A DNA stretch of 64,000 nucleotides from an uncultured Paracoccaceae bacterium. Lineage in GTDB: Bacteria; Pseudomonadota; Alphaproteobacteria; Rhodobacterales; Rhodobacteraceae. Under the pieces are notes generated by a model, which saw nothing but the letters and a program-made list of their open reading frames with translations, did no database searches and had not been told where the DNA came from. Position numbers and translations under genes: made by a program. The stretch lies in the NCBI GenBank assembly GCA_913041145.1, contig CAJWHE010000004.1:23733-87732 (forward strand), in the 5' to 3' direction. This document shows positions 38,579 through 48,202 of this stretch, one piece after another. Positions within the stretch are counted from its first letter, which is position 1. Each line of letters starts with the position of its first letter.

Positions 38579-39145
38579 ATGCCAAAAATAAATGGAAATG
38601 AAATAAAAATTGGAAATATTTTAGAGCATAATAATAGTATATGGACCGCTGTGAAGGTTGATCATGTTAAACCAGGTAAAGGCGGTGCATTTGCCCAAGT
38701 TGAAATGAAAAACTTACGAAATGGTTCAAAGCTAAATGAGCGTTTTAGATCTGCTGATAAAGTTGAAAAAATTCGTTTAGAACAAAAAGATCAACAATTT
38801 TTATTTGAATCAAACGGAATGCTGACATTCATGGACACTGAAAATTATGAACAGTTTGATCTATCATCTGACTTATTGGGAGAGCTAAGACCTTTCCTGC
38901 AGGATGGAATGATCGCTATAATAGAATATTATGATAATGACGCTTTAAAGGTTACTCTTCCTCAAAAAATAACTTGTAAGGTTGCAGAAACTGAACCAGT
39001 CGTTAAAGGTCAGACGGCAAAAAGTAGCTTTAAGCCAGCTATACTAGAGAATGGTGTCAAAGTGATGGTCCCACCATTTATCAATCAAGATGAACACATT
39101 ATTATAAACACTGAAACACTGGAGTACGCGGAAAGAGCTACTTAA
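38579..39145 (+). CDS. efp: Translation elongation factor P
   Basis: This 188-residue factor relieves ribosome stalling at polyproline. The N-terminal KOW-like domain carries the tip loop [15 protein letters not shown] with Lys34, the position that is modified in many bacteria. The two OB-type domains follow in normal order and length. The modifying enzymes EpmA/EpmB are not in the window. The start ATG is preceded by AAAGGACGACAGAA, giving a plausible ribosome site. Confidence 0.97.
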   Translation: MPKINGNEIKIGNILEHNNSIWTAVKVDHVKPGKGGAFAQVEMKNLRNGSKLNERFRSADKVEKIRLEQKDQQFLFESNGMLTFMDTENYEQFDLSSDLLGELRPFLQDGMIAIIEYYDNDALKVTLPQKITCKVAETEPVVKGQTAKSSFKPAILENGVKVMVPPFINQDEHIIINTETLEYAERAT

Positions 39146-39242
39146 ACGTTTTTTCTAAACTTTTAATTTAACACAAAATTAAAAAACTAGATCTTACAGC
39201 TATGAAAAAAATATAAATAAACCCTTTTAAAAAAGTGAAAAA

Positions 39243-40694
39243 ATGACAAAGGTAATAATGATCCAAGGATCAGGGTCAAATGTTGGGAAATCGTTGATTG
39301 TTGCAGGTTTATGCCGCTTTTTTACAAATGAAGGGCTTAAAGTTCGTCCCTTTAAACCTCAAAATATGTCAAATAATGCTGCTGTTACTGCAGATGGTGG
39401 TGAGATAGGTCGTGCTCAAGCACTACAAGCAATGGCCTGCAATTGTGAGCCACACACAGATATGAACCCAATACTCTTGAAGCCTGAATCTGAATATGGA
39501 TCACAAGTAATAGTTCAAGGCAAACGCTTTGCAACTCTTCATGCAAAAGATTACTTCGTTCAAAAACCTTTACTCCTAGGGAAGGCCTTAGAAAGTTTTT
39601 CACGCTTAAAAAAAAATACGGATCTAATTATAATAGAGGGTGCAGGTAGTCCTGCCGAAACTAACTTGCGGAAAGGGGATATTGCCAATATGGGGTTTGC
39701 TGAGGCCATCGGGGCACCAGTAATAATAATAGGCGATATAGACCGTGGTGGCGTAATTGCTCAGCTAGTAGGTACCCATGTAGTTATTTCTCCAAAAGAT
39801 CGAAAACGGATAGTTGGGTTTATAATCAATAAATTTCGTGGAGATCCAAATTTATTTTTGAATGGTATCAAAGATATAGAATTAAAAACAAAGTGGGTTT
39901 CGCTAGGGATCCTACCCTGGTTTCAATCTGCCTGGAAACTTCCAGCAGAAGATATTATGGATATTAAAGAAAAAAAGGGGGGTCACATAAAAGTTGTAGT
40001 TCCCAAGTTAAACAGGATTTCAAATTTTGATGACCTTGATCCACTTCTCTTAGAGCAAAACATCTCAGTAGAAATTATTTCTCCTGGTAAACCACTTCCC
40101 GGGGATGCAAACTTAATAATACTTCCTGGATCAAAGTCTACAATCTCTGATCTACAACTTATCCGCTCTGAAGGCTGGGATATCGATATCTTTGCTCATG
40201 TTCGGAGGGGTGGACATATTTTGGGAATCTGTGGCGGATACCAAATGCTTGGGAACACTATTCGTGATCCGCAAAAAATAGAGGGGGATATTACAGAAAC
40301 CCCTGGATTAGGGTTACTAAATGTCAGTACAACAATGCTCCCAGAAAAAAAACTTCAAAACGTTTCTGGGAAACATATTAGCAGTGGAACAGAAATATCC
40401 GGTTATGAAATGCACATAGGTAAAACAATTGGCCCAGACTGTAAAAATCCTCTCTTAATGATAGATGGAAAAGGTTCCGGGGCAGTTGGAACAAATAATA
40501 GGATTTCAGGATGTTATCTTCATGGAATGTTCGCATCAGATACTTTTCGAAGTAAATTTTTGCACAACCTTAACAGTATATCTGTTCTTAGCGACTACCA
40601 AGGATCTGTTAATAACACATTAGATGAGTTAGCCAAATACTTGCATCAGAATATGGATACTCGCCAGTTTCTTAATCTAACTCGAAGCCTATAA
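39243..40694 (+). CDS. cobQ: Cobyric acid synthase CobQ
   Basis: This 483-residue glutamine-dependent amidase makes cobyric acid in late cobalamin synthesis. The N-terminal P-loop-like MIQGSGSNVGKSLIVAGLCR and the GATase-type C-terminal domain with LGICGGYQMLG (Cys330 nucleophile) define the family. The other adenosylcobalamin genes are not in this window. Its presence suggests the strain makes or remodels corrinoids, which fits the cobalamin-dependent NrdJ and MeaB found nearby. It is convergent with the TolC-like gene. Confidence 0.95.
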   Translation: MTKVIMIQGSGSNVGKSLIVAGLCRFFTNEGLKVRPFKPQNMSNNAAVTADGGEIGRAQALQAMACNCEPHTDMNPILLKPESEYGSQVIVQGKRFATLHAKDYFVQKPLLLGKALESFSRLKKNTDLIIIEGAGSPAETNLRKGDIANMGFAEAIGAPVIIIGDIDRGGVIAQLVGTHVVISPKDRKRIVGFIINKFRGDPNLFLNGIKDIELKTKWVSLGILPWFQSAWKLPAEDIMDIKEKKGGHIKVVVPKLNRISNFDDLDPLLLEQNISVEIISPGKPLPGDANLIILPGSKSTISDLQLIRSEGWDIDIFAHVRRGGHILGICGGYQMLGNTIRDPQKIEGDITETPGLGLLNVSTTMLPEKKLQNVSGKHISSGTEISGYEMHIGKTIGPDCKNPLLMIDGKGSGAVGTNNRISGCYLHGMFASDTFRSKFLHNLNSISVLSDYQGSVNNTLDELAKYLHQNMDTRQFLNLTRSL

Positions 40695-40756
40695 ATACTT
40701 AACAACACTTATGCCTAATGAATTATTAGCAGTTATACCCATGAAGTTTTTATTAG

Positions 40757-42106
40757 CTAATTTGAATATCTTTTTAGTATTTGACTTAATTTCTTACCCT
40801 TTTGTGAGAAAATTGACGGAGCCGTATGGGCAGAATCTGAATAGTCTATTACTTTGTAGTTTTCTAAATCAATATTCAACTCATTTGCTGTGAGTTTTCC
40901 TGCAGATGCTAATAATTGATATCCGGCCAATTGCGATTGAGTTTCTAGAATGACACGGTTCGTCTGGGCGTCAAAAAGTGCCTGTTCTGCATCTAACACT
41001 TCTAATGTTGTACGAGCGCCAAGGCTTGCCTCTTCACGCACTCCAAAAAAAGCTATCTCAGCCGCTAATATTTGGCGCTCATTTGATGAAAGTTGAGATT
41101 TGGAAACCGACAATTGAGACCAACTTTGTGCTATATTTTTATGAGTAACTAAACCCTGTTGCCTAAGACTTGCTTTGGATGCATGAACCGCAGAGTGAGC
41201 CTTTCTCAAAAGTGAGTTAAGTTGTCCACCCTTATACAAAGGTAAGTTAATGGTGAGACTAACACTACCATTTAAATCATAAGATGTACTGTCCCCAATC
41301 TGAGCCCCAATAGACATAGTAGGGCCAAATGACGCTCTTGCCGCCATCAAATTATACTCATTTGCTTTAACTTCATGTTTAAGTCTAATTATATCAGGGT
41401 GATACTCTAGGCCATAGATGACGGCATCACTCAAAGCTTTCGGTAATTCAAGGGTGTCTTTTAATTTTACTAAATCACCTGGTTGTCGACCAACGGCTAG
41501 TGTAAATAATTCCTTTGAAATCGCCAAGTTTCCTTCAGCTTCAACCAATGAACTCTTTGCTTGTGCTAATCTTGCTTCAGCCTGAGCAACTTCTGTACGT
41601 GTAACTTCACCAACTTCAAACCTATCTTTAACGGCTAAAAGCTCTTGGTTAATCAAATCCACATTCTTAATTCGCAATGAAAGGATTCCTATATCCCTTG
41701 TGACAGCAAGTCGAGATTTTATGGCTTCTAAAAAGACGTTTTGTTCCAATGCTTTTAAGGCCTGATATGCTCCAAGCGCTGACTGTTTCTTTGCTAAGAA
41801 TGTTGAGCTTTTATTTCCAGAATCGAAGATCATAAGATCAGCTGAAATACTTGCACTGCTAGATAAAGTTGAACTTGTAACTGTTCTAGAATAATCTGAC
41901 TTTTTTGTAGTTAACTTAGAAGTCACAGTAGGTCTTAAATAACTTAATGCGACCCCAACGTCTTCATCAATGGATCGAAGAATTGCTCGATTTTGAGCTA
42001 ATAAATTAGAGTTCGTGTAGGCATCTAATAAAGTCTTATTTAAACTTTCTCCTATCACTAAAGCAGGTGTCAAAGAAATAAAAACTATAACAAAAAATCT
42101 TATCAT
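40757..42106 (-). CDS. TolC-family outer membrane efflux protein
   Basis: This 449-residue protein has a signal peptide (MIRFFVIVFISLTPALVIG) and two repeated outer-membrane efflux domains, with long coiled-coil helices such as LLAVKDRFEVGEVTRTEVAQAEARLAQAKSSL. It is predicted to be the outer membrane channel of a type I secretion or RND/ABC efflux system. The inner membrane partners are not adjacent. It lies 16 bases downstream of an isoaspartyl-methyltransferase-like gene on the same strand. Confidence 0.9.
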   Translation of the reverse strand: MIRFFVIVFISLTPALVIGESLNKTLLDAYTNSNLLAQNRAILRSIDEDVGVALSYLRPTVTSKLTTKKSDYSRTVTSSTLSSSASISADLMIFDSGNKSSTFLAKKQSALGAYQALKALEQNVFLEAIKSRLAVTRDIGILSLRIKNVDLINQELLAVKDRFEVGEVTRTEVAQAEARLAQAKSSLVEAEGNLAISKELFTLAVGRQPGDLVKLKDTLELPKALSDAVIYGLEYHPDIIRLKHEVKANEYNLMAARASFGPTMSIGAQIGDSTSYDLNGSVSLTINLPLYKGGQLNSLLRKAHSAVHASKASLRQQGLVTHKNIAQSWSQLSVSKSQLSSNERQILAAEIAFFGVREEASLGARTTLEVLDAEQALFDAQTNRVILETQSQLAGYQLLASAGKLTANELNIDLENYKVIDYSDSAHTAPSIFSQKGKKLSQILKRYSN

Positions 42107-42122
42107 ACTAATTTTTTTCCAA

Positions 42123-42776
42123 TCAAAGTGAAAACGTTTTTAATTTTCTAAATTCCTTCATTACAGGTACATCACAACTAAAGCACGATCGCCAGGAAAG
42201 TATTCCATTAACCTTAATCCCAACCCTTGCTTCCGTAAGGTTTCTTTCACTAAAGAAAGCCGCGATACGCCCATATTCTTTTAATTGGGAAAGTATAATG
42301 TCTGGCACTTGATCAATTGCACCTTCGAAAATTATCACATCATATAATCCATGTTGAGTGGCACCAAGTGACAATTCACTCTCCACAATGATTACATTAT
42401 CAATACCAGCTTCAATAAATGATTGCTCAGAGCTCTCAATTAGTACTTTATCACTTTCCACCCCTACAACTAATTCGGCAAGTTTACCTACGACTGAAGC
42501 CATATAACCACAACCACTACCAACAACCAAAACTGATTCGTCCTTTTGAATAAGTAGGTTTTCTAATAATTTACCTAATATTCTTGGCTGAACCATAAAT
42601 CTCCCCGAATCAAAAACTATGTTCTCTTCAATATAGCTTAGATTTTTCAGGTACTCGGGCACAAAAAGCTCACGCGGGACGCTGGCTAGGGCATCAATCA
42701 CTTCAGTGCATGACACACCAGATGGTCTAACCTGAGTATCAACCATGGTTTTCCTTAATTTTTCGAAGTGATTCAT
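42123..42776 (-). CDS. Protein-L-isoaspartate O-methyltransferase-like protein
   Basis: This 217-residue SAM-dependent methyltransferase has the PCMT opening MVDTQVRPSGVS, PRELFVPEYLKNLSYIEENI, and glycine motif VLVVGSGCGYMASVVGKLAE. The motif diverges from the usual GTGSGYQ, so repair activity is not certain. It matches the PCMT-like genes paired with TolC-family genes in alphaproteobacteria. The ATG at 42774-42776 is followed 16 bases after its stop by the TolC gene, suggesting cotranscription. Confidence 0.75.
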   Translation of the reverse strand: MNHFEKLRKTMVDTQVRPSGVSCTEVIDALASVPRELFVPEYLKNLSYIEENIVFDSGRFMVQPRILGKLLENLLIQKDESVLVVGSGCGYMASVVGKLAELVVGVESDKVLIESSEQSFIEAGIDNVIIVESELSLGATQHGLYDVIIFEGAIDQVPDIILSQLKEYGRIAAFFSERNLTEARVGIKVNGILSWRSCFSCDVPVMKEFRKLKTFSL

Positions 42777-42882
42777 TCCAACTCCAATACCGACATAGGC
42801 AGGTTTCTGATTTTACATATTTAGCTAGAAACAACAATATCAAATAGAGTGAATTGATAACCTATTAATTTTAATACATTTG

Positions 42883-42906
42883 AATTTTGTAAAAAACTAC
42901 AAAATT
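42883..42906. promoter_or_regulatory. Inverted repeat in the gap before tRNA-Cys
   Basis: AATTTTGTA (42883-42891) and TACAAAATT (42898-42906) form a perfect 9-base inverted repeat with a 6-base centre (aaaaac). It lies in the divergent gap between the PCMT-like gene and tRNA-Cys. Because it has no U tract after the stem and faces divergent genes, an operator is likelier than a terminator. No regulator is adjacent. The recurrence of TTGTGAAGTG just downstream (42913-42922) is also noted near tRNA-Leu. Confidence 0.3.
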
Positions 42907-42951
42907 GGTATTTTGTGAAGTGATAAAGTAAATCTATACAATCTTAAGGGC

Positions 42952-42978
42952 TTGATTGTAGTTTGTTGTTAGTATAGC
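42952..42978 (+). promoter_or_regulatory. Predicted promoter of tRNA-Cys
   Basis: TTGATT (42952-42957) and TATAGC (42973-42978), 15 bases apart, give a modest sigma-70-type promoter. The predicted start would be about 42985, some 8 bases before the mature tRNA. The short spacer weakens the call. Confidence 0.35.
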
Positions 42979-42992
42979 GGTTTTGACCGTGA

Positions 42993-43066
42993 GGCGAGTT
43001 GGCGGAGAGGTTACGCACCGGATTGCAAATCCGTGTAGACCGGTTCGATTCCGGTACTCGCCTCCA
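42993..43066 (+). tRNA. tRNA-Cys (anticodon GCA)
   Basis: The acceptor arms GGCGAGT and ACTCGCC pair fully, followed by T and an encoded CCA. The T-arm ACCGGTTCGATTCCGGT is standard. The anticodon loop TTGCAAA gives GCA, cysteine. The anticodon stem core pairs, but C27 faces U43, a mismatch at the same position as in tRNA-Leu here. Length is 74 bases including CCA. Confidence 0.95.
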
Positions 43067-43129
43067 ACTTTTTATATTTACGTATGGCACTAAAAAGGTA
43101 ATCTCAGAGAGAAAGAAAAGGGAAAGTTT

Positions 43130-44509
43130 ATGACAATTAGGGCAGTTTTAGACCATATTGATAGCAACCTACCTAAGTCACTTGCACGTCTTTTAGAGTT
43201 ATTAAGAATAGAATCAATTTCAACTGACCCTGCTTTTAAAGATCAGTGCATTAAAGCAGCTGACTGGTTAGTTTCGGACCTCAAATCTATTGGCTTTCAG
43301 GCAGAAAAAAGGAAAACGGCTGGTCACCCAATGGTAGTCGCTCATCATGAAGGTACGGGCCCACAATTTCTTTTTTATGGGCATTATGATGTCCAGCCGA
43401 TTGATCCAATAAAACTTTGGAACTCACCCCCCTTTTTGCCAACTGTTGAAAATACAAATAATGGTCAAGTAATTAGAGGCCGTGGCTCTTCTGATGACAA
43501 AGGTCAGTTGATGACTTTTGTGGAAGCCTGTCGTGCATGGAAATCTGTTTATAAGAAATTACCTGCAAAAGTGTCTATTCTCTTTGAAGGGGAAGAAGAA
43601 AGTGGTTCACCGTCACTAATACCCTTTTTGAAGAATAACTCGGCTGAGTTAAAATCAAGCATCGCTCTCATTTGTGATACTGGATTATATGACAATGATA
43701 CTCCAGGAATAGTAACTTCTCTTAGAGGTACAGTAGGTATAGAACTAGAAATTATAGGACCAAATAAAGATTTACATTCTGGAAAATATGGTGGGCTATC
43801 TACTAACCCAATCCGAGTTTTAAACAAAATATTAACCGGATTACACGATGATAACGGAAAGATAACCCTACCTGGATTCTATGATGGGGTATCTGAAATT
43901 TCTGATGAACTAAGAAAACAATGGGAAAGTTTAAGCTTTAATGAAACAAAGTTTTTAAATGATGTGGGCCTCTCAGAGCCTGCTGGAGAAAAAGGTAGAA
44001 CAGCCTTAGAAATGCTTTGGGCTCGCCCCACTTGTGATGTAAATGGCATTTCCGGTGGATATCAGGGAGAAGGTTTTAAAACAGTGATAGCCTCAAAAGC
44101 TTCTGCAAAAGTAAGCTTCAGGCTAGTTGGAAAACAAGATCCAAAAAAGGTTGTATCTAACTTCAAAGAGTATGTACAAAAGTCGTTACCTTTGGACTGC
44201 TCGGTTAATTATGTAGCTGAAAAAGGGTCCAAGGCTACTGAGATGTCTTTAAGCCATCCAGCTTTTGAAAAGGCTCGTGATGCCCTTTCTCAAGAGTGGT
44301 CTAAACCAGCTAAGTTCATTGGTAGTGGTGGGTCTATACCTATTGCTGGATACTTCAAAGAAATTCTTGATATGGATTCTATGTTAATTGGATTTGGTAG
44401 GCATGATGATCAAATCCATTCACCAAATGAAAAATATGACTTAGAAAGTTTTCATAAAGGTATTAGAAGCTGGGCCAGAATCTTAAACGAACTTTCTGAT
44501 TTGGAATAA
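43130..44509 (+). CDS. M20 family metallopeptidase/dipeptidase
   Basis: This 459-residue zinc amidohydrolase has the M20 signatures FYGHYDVQP, RGRGSSDDKGQLM, and FEGEEESGSPS. IGSGGSIPIAGYF and the C-terminal GFGRHDDQIHSPNEKYDLESF fit the M20 group of cytosolic dipeptidases (carnosinase-like). No signal peptide is seen. Substrate preference is not clear from sequence. It starts at an ATG 64 bases after tRNA-Cys, so it probably has its own promoter there. It is convergent with uppS. Confidence 0.88.
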   Translation: MTIRAVLDHIDSNLPKSLARLLELLRIESISTDPAFKDQCIKAADWLVSDLKSIGFQAEKRKTAGHPMVVAHHEGTGPQFLFYGHYDVQPIDPIKLWNSPPFLPTVENTNNGQVIRGRGSSDDKGQLMTFVEACRAWKSVYKKLPAKVSILFEGEEESGSPSLIPFLKNNSAELKSSIALICDTGLYDNDTPGIVTSLRGTVGIELEIIGPNKDLHSGKYGGLSTNPIRVLNKILTGLHDDNGKITLPGFYDGVSEISDELRKQWESLSFNETKFLNDVGLSEPAGEKGRTALEMLWARPTCDVNGISGGYQGEGFKTVIASKASAKVSFRLVGKQDPKKVVSNFKEYVQKSLPLDCSVNYVAEKGSKATEMSLSHPAFEKARDALSQEWSKPAKFIGSGGSIPIAGYFKEILDMDSMLIGFGRHDDQIHSPNEKYDLESFHKGIRSWARILNELSDLE

Positions 44510-44532
44510 ATAGGCCAACTAAAAGCTATAGT

Positions 44533-45237
44533 TTAACCCACGTCAGTCACATCCAAGCTCCCATATTTTCTTATTTTTTTTGTAAATAAATCAACCTGCT
44601 CAAATAATTTTTCAGATGTAAAATCTGGCCACATAGTGTCTACAAATGACAACTCAGAATATGCTGAATGCCAAAGTAAAAAGTTTGATAATCTCTTTTC
44701 TCCACCAGTCCGAATTATTAAATCAGGAGGCCCACAATGGGAGAGGTCACTAAAAAAATCTAAAGAAGTCTCACTTACTTCATCTACTTTTAATTTCCCA
44801 AACGATATGTCATTTGCTATTCTTTTCACGATCCGTACTATTTCATCTCTTCCTCCATAGTCCATAGCAATATTTAGACAAAGTCCATTACAATTGACCG
44901 TCAAATTTTCTATGTGATTTATAGATTTTATCATTTGAGGCGATAATCTATCTCGAGAACCAATAAATCTAACCCTGACATTTTTCTCTTTTAACTCTAA
45001 TGATTTTTTCTTAACTTGATGTCTTAGTAGCTGGAATAATAGTTCAATTTCTGGCTGAGGTCGTTTCCAATTCTCTGTCGAAAAAGCATAAAATGTTAGG
45101 GCTCTTATTCCATAATTCGATGCAACGCGAATACATTCTTCTACCCTCTCAACGCCGACTTTGTGACCATAAGATCGAGGCATACCTTTTTTTGCTGCCC
45201 ACCTACCGTTACCATCCATTATTATTCCAAAATGCAT
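44533..45237 (-). CDS. uppS: Di-trans,poly-cis-undecaprenyl diphosphate synthase (isoprenyl transferase)
   Basis: This 234-residue Z-type prenyl transferase makes the undecaprenyl diphosphate carrier for cell-wall synthesis. MDGNGRWAAKKG places the catalytic Asp8 near the N-terminus, and FYAFSTENWKRP and LIIRTGGEKRLSNFLLWHSAYSEL complete the site. The length is near the family norm. It is 15 bases downstream of nrdJ. The usual partner cdsA and dxr genes are absent here. An alternative annotation is a related long-chain cis-prenyl transferase. Confidence 0.95.
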   Translation of the reverse strand: MHFGIIMDGNGRWAAKKGMPRSYGHKVGVERVEECIRVASNYGIRALTFYAFSTENWKRPQPEIELLFQLLRHQVKKKSLELKEKNVRVRFIGSRDRLSPQMIKSINHIENLTVNCNGLCLNIAMDYGGRDEIVRIVKRIANDISFGKLKVDEVSETSLDFFSDLSHCGPPDLIIRTGGEKRLSNFLLWHSAYSELSFVDTMWPDFTSEKLFEQVDLFTKKIRKYGSLDVTDVG

Positions 45238-45252
45238 AGTTTTACCTATATT

Positions 45253-47544
45253 CTATGCACATTTGGAATGGCCACATGAACTGCATGTCATACATCCTTC
45301 TATCATATGTAGATCATTTTCACCGCAACTTGGACAAAACGTCGTTAATCTCAGAGAAGTCGGGGAGCTTTGTTGCGTTGATGTCGGTTTCTTGGTCTCT
45401 GGACTTTGAGGATCTAACACTGCTCTTGACAAAAAACCTATCTCAATCATGTGAGTCTCGATGGTGTTACCAATAGCTGCAAGTATTGATGGTATATATT
45501 TACCACCCATCCACGCTCCCCCTCTAGGATCAAAAACAGCCTTTAGCTCATCAACCACAAAAGACACGTCTCCTCCACGCCGAAACACAGCCGAAATCAT
45601 TCGTGTCAAACCAACAGTCCAAGCAAAGTGTTCCATATTTTTAGAATTTACAAAAATCTCAAATGGTCGCCTTTGATCATGGAGTAGAATATCATTTATA
45701 GTTATATAAAGCGCATGCTCACTATCAGGCCATTTAACTTTGTAGGTTCTACCCTCTAAATCTTTAGGTCGAGCTAATGGCTCTGACATATAAACCACCT
45801 CGCCACTAATTCCAGTCATCTTAGATGTTTCTATATCTTTTTTTTCGGAGTTATCTACGCTAAGTACTGAACCTGTTACAGCATTCGGACGATATGTTGT
45901 ACAACCCTTGCAACCCTGATCCCAAGCAGCCATATAGACCTCTTTAAACTCCTCAAAAGATATATCTTCAGGGCAATTAATTGTTTTTGAAATAGATGAG
46001 TCTATCCACTTTTGAGCAGCAGCCTGCATTCTGACATGATCAGTTGGACTTAAAGTTTGCGCATTTACAAAGTAGTCAGGGAACTCTTTGTTACCAAATT
46101 TCTCTTTCCATAAATTAACAGCGTAATCTATAACCTCCTCTTCTCGTTTGGTCCCATCTTTCTGGAGGACTTTGCGATGATAGCTATAAGCAAAGACGGG
46201 CTCAATGCCACTGGAAACATTCCCAGCATACAAACTAATTGTCCCTGTGGGAGCAATTGAAGTTAGTAAAGCATTTCTAATTCCATGAGATCTAATGACT
46301 TCTTTTACATCATCATCCATTTGAACCATATTACCACTTTGGAGAAACTGATCTACATCTAGTAAGGGGAATGATCCTTTTTCTTGCGCTAATTCCGTGG
46401 ATGCCAAATAAGCTTCCCTCGATATTAAATGGAGCCACTCATCAGTTTTTGCTACAGCTTCATCAGAACCATAGCGAACACCAGTCATTAGTAGAGCATC
46501 CGCTAGACCAGTAACGCCCAAGCCGATCCTGCGTTTAGCATGAGCTTCCTTTTCTTGAGAAGCCAAAGGGAATTTAGAAACATCAATAACATTGTCCATC
46601 ATCCGCACTGCCACGGACACAGTTTCCTTTAATAGGGTAGCATCCAACTTTGAGTTTTCACTAAAAGGTGCATCAATCATTTTAGGTAGATTTATTGAAC
46701 CCAGCAAACAAGCGCCATATGGAGGCAGTGGTTGTTCTCCACATGGGTTAGTCGCTGATATTGTTTCGCAATAATTTAAATTATTCATTGCATTTATGCG
46801 ATCAATAAATATTACGCCAGGCTCAGCAAAGTCATACGTACTCTGCATGATTTTGTCCCATAAGTATTTAGCGCTAACAGTCTTGTATATTTTTTTATCA
46901 AACATCAAAGACCAGTCTTTTTTATTTTTAACAGCATCCATAAATTTATCCGTCACTAATACAGATAAATTAAACATTCTCAGTTTTTGAGAATCTGATT
47001 TTGCATCGACAAACGAAAGTATATCTGGATGATCGCACCTCATTGTCGCCATCATCGCGCCTCGTCGCGAACCAGCTGACATTATTGTTTGACACATAGA
47101 GTCCCAGACATTCATAAAAGAAAGAGGCCCAGAAGCATCTGCCGCAACACCCTTTACATCTGAACCAGAGGGACGAATCGTAGAAAAATCATAACCGATT
47201 CCTCCTCCCTGTTGCATTGTTATTGCCGCCTCCTTTAGCATATCAAATATTCCAGGTATTGAGTCTGGAACTGTCCCCATTACAAAACAATTAAACAACG
47301 TGACTGAACGACCTGTACCAGCCCCTGCTAGAATTCTACCTGCTGGCAAAAACTTAAAGTCCTTTAAAGTAGAATAAAATATTTTCTCCCATCTTTTTGG
47401 ACTTTTTTCAATCGACGCAAGGGATTTGGCGACTCTAGACCATGAGTCGGTTACAGCTTTATCCAGCGGTATTTGAGCAGCATCTTTGTATCTATACTTC
47501 ATATCCCAGATTTGTTCTGAAAAAGGTGTTACAAAGTCAGACAT
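45253..47544 (-). CDS. nrdJ: Adenosylcobalamin-dependent ribonucleotide reductase (class II)
   Basis: This 763-residue enzyme reduces ribonucleotides using adenosylcobalamin. The signature RMPGGRIL-like FLPAGRILAGAG and QQGGGIGYDFSTIRP are visible, followed by CGEQPLPPYGACLLGSINL, with redox cysteines in the core, and a zinc-type C-terminus CPSCGEND...CSSCGHSKC. It is the class II (NrdJ) architecture, so growth may depend on a corrinoid supply; cobQ is in this window. No class I nrdA/nrdB was seen. It starts at an ATG and precedes uppS. Confidence 0.94.
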   Translation of the reverse strand: MSDFVTPFSEQIWDMKYRYKDAAQIPLDKAVTDSWSRVAKSLASIEKSPKRWEKIFYSTLKDFKFLPAGRILAGAGTGRSVTLFNCFVMGTVPDSIPGIFDMLKEAAITMQQGGGIGYDFSTIRPSGSDVKGVAADASGPLSFMNVWDSMCQTIMSAGSRRGAMMATMRCDHPDILSFVDAKSDSQKLRMFNLSVLVTDKFMDAVKNKKDWSLMFDKKIYKTVSAKYLWDKIMQSTYDFAEPGVIFIDRINAMNNLNYCETISATNPCGEQPLPPYGACLLGSINLPKMIDAPFSENSKLDATLLKETVSVAVRMMDNVIDVSKFPLASQEKEAHAKRRIGLGVTGLADALLMTGVRYGSDEAVAKTDEWLHLISREAYLASTELAQEKGSFPLLDVDQFLQSGNMVQMDDDVKEVIRSHGIRNALLTSIAPTGTISLYAGNVSSGIEPVFAYSYHRKVLQKDGTKREEEVIDYAVNLWKEKFGNKEFPDYFVNAQTLSPTDHVRMQAAAQKWIDSSISKTINCPEDISFEEFKEVYMAAWDQGCKGCTTYRPNAVTGSVLSVDNSEKKDIETSKMTGISGEVVYMSEPLARPKDLEGRTYKVKWPDSEHALYITINDILLHDQRRPFEIFVNSKNMEHFAWTVGLTRMISAVFRRGGDVSFVVDELKAVFDPRGGAWMGGKYIPSILAAIGNTIETHMIEIGFLSRAVLDPQSPETKKPTSTQQSSPTSLRLTTFCPSCGENDLHMIEGCMTCSSCGHSKCA

Positions 47545-47649
47545 TGTTTGATAACTTCCCTATTAGTGTTCTAAAATATTTAGTCATAAACTGAATAATA
47601 GCGTACGGCAAGAATAAGGATGCGGTTAAAACAATAATATGGAAAATTA

Positions 47650-48078
47650 ATGAACTACATTAACCTCGTAAAAATCAATGTTGGGTCCTCATCTGTTAAA
47701 GATGTAAAAGAATGGCAGACCACAAACAAGCATAAATGGCCAGATGGGTTACCAAGGCATATAACAAGAATGTGGCCAAAAAGACAAGAAGAGTTACTGG
47801 CTGGTGGCTCTATTTATTGGGTTATTAAGGGCTATATTATGGCTCGCCAGAAAATAACTGATATGGAAGAATATCGTCGTCATGATGGTGTACGATGCTG
47901 TGCACTAATTTTTGATCCGATTATTTTTGAAACCGAAAGTATTCGGAAGAGACCTTTTCAAGGTTGGCGTTACCTTAAAAAAGAAGACAGCCCAATTGAT
48001 TTACAAATTAAGGGAAATGACGACGACCATTTGCCCATAGAGCTTTTGACCCAGTTAGCTGATATTGGCGTTCGCTAG
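47650..48078 (+). CDS. DUF1489 family protein
   Basis: This 142-residue protein (MNYINLVKINVGSSSVKDV...) has WPDGLPRHITRMWPKRQEELLAGGSIYWVIKGYIMARQKI and the C-terminal PIFETESIRKRPFQGWRYL-like segment. These mark DUF1489, a small alphaproteobacterial family of unknown function. It is divergent from nrdJ over a 105-base gap, and convergent with the secreted hydrolase. Confidence 0.85.
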   Translation: MNYINLVKINVGSSSVKDVKEWQTTNKHKWPDGLPRHITRMWPKRQEELLAGGSIYWVIKGYIMARQKITDMEEYRRHDGVRCCALIFDPIIFETESIRKRPFQGWRYLKKEDSPIDLQIKGNDDDHLPIELLTQLADIGVR

Positions 48079-48202
48079 GAAACTTTTTAAGTTTAGATAA
48101 GGTTATTTTTTCTTAGCAATAATGCAAAACTTATAAAAAATACCAAGTCACTTAACTCCATTTAAGTACTTGAATACTCAATAAATTGCCTTCCAAATCT
48201 TT

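Noticed and set aside
39146..39242. Cobalamin riboswitch before cobQ
   Set aside because: The gap is only 97 bases and AT-rich with no B12-box-like element seen, which is too short for that class.
47545..47649. Cobalamin riboswitch before nrdJ
   Set aside because: The 105-base gap is too short for the class and no B12-box-like sequence was noted. A promoter pair for the divergent genes explains it.
48150..48167. Inverted repeat ACTTAA-CTCCAT-TTAAGT between DUF1489 and the hydrolase gene as a terminator
   Set aside because: The stem is 6 AT-rich pairs without a clear T-run, so it is too weak to call as a terminator.
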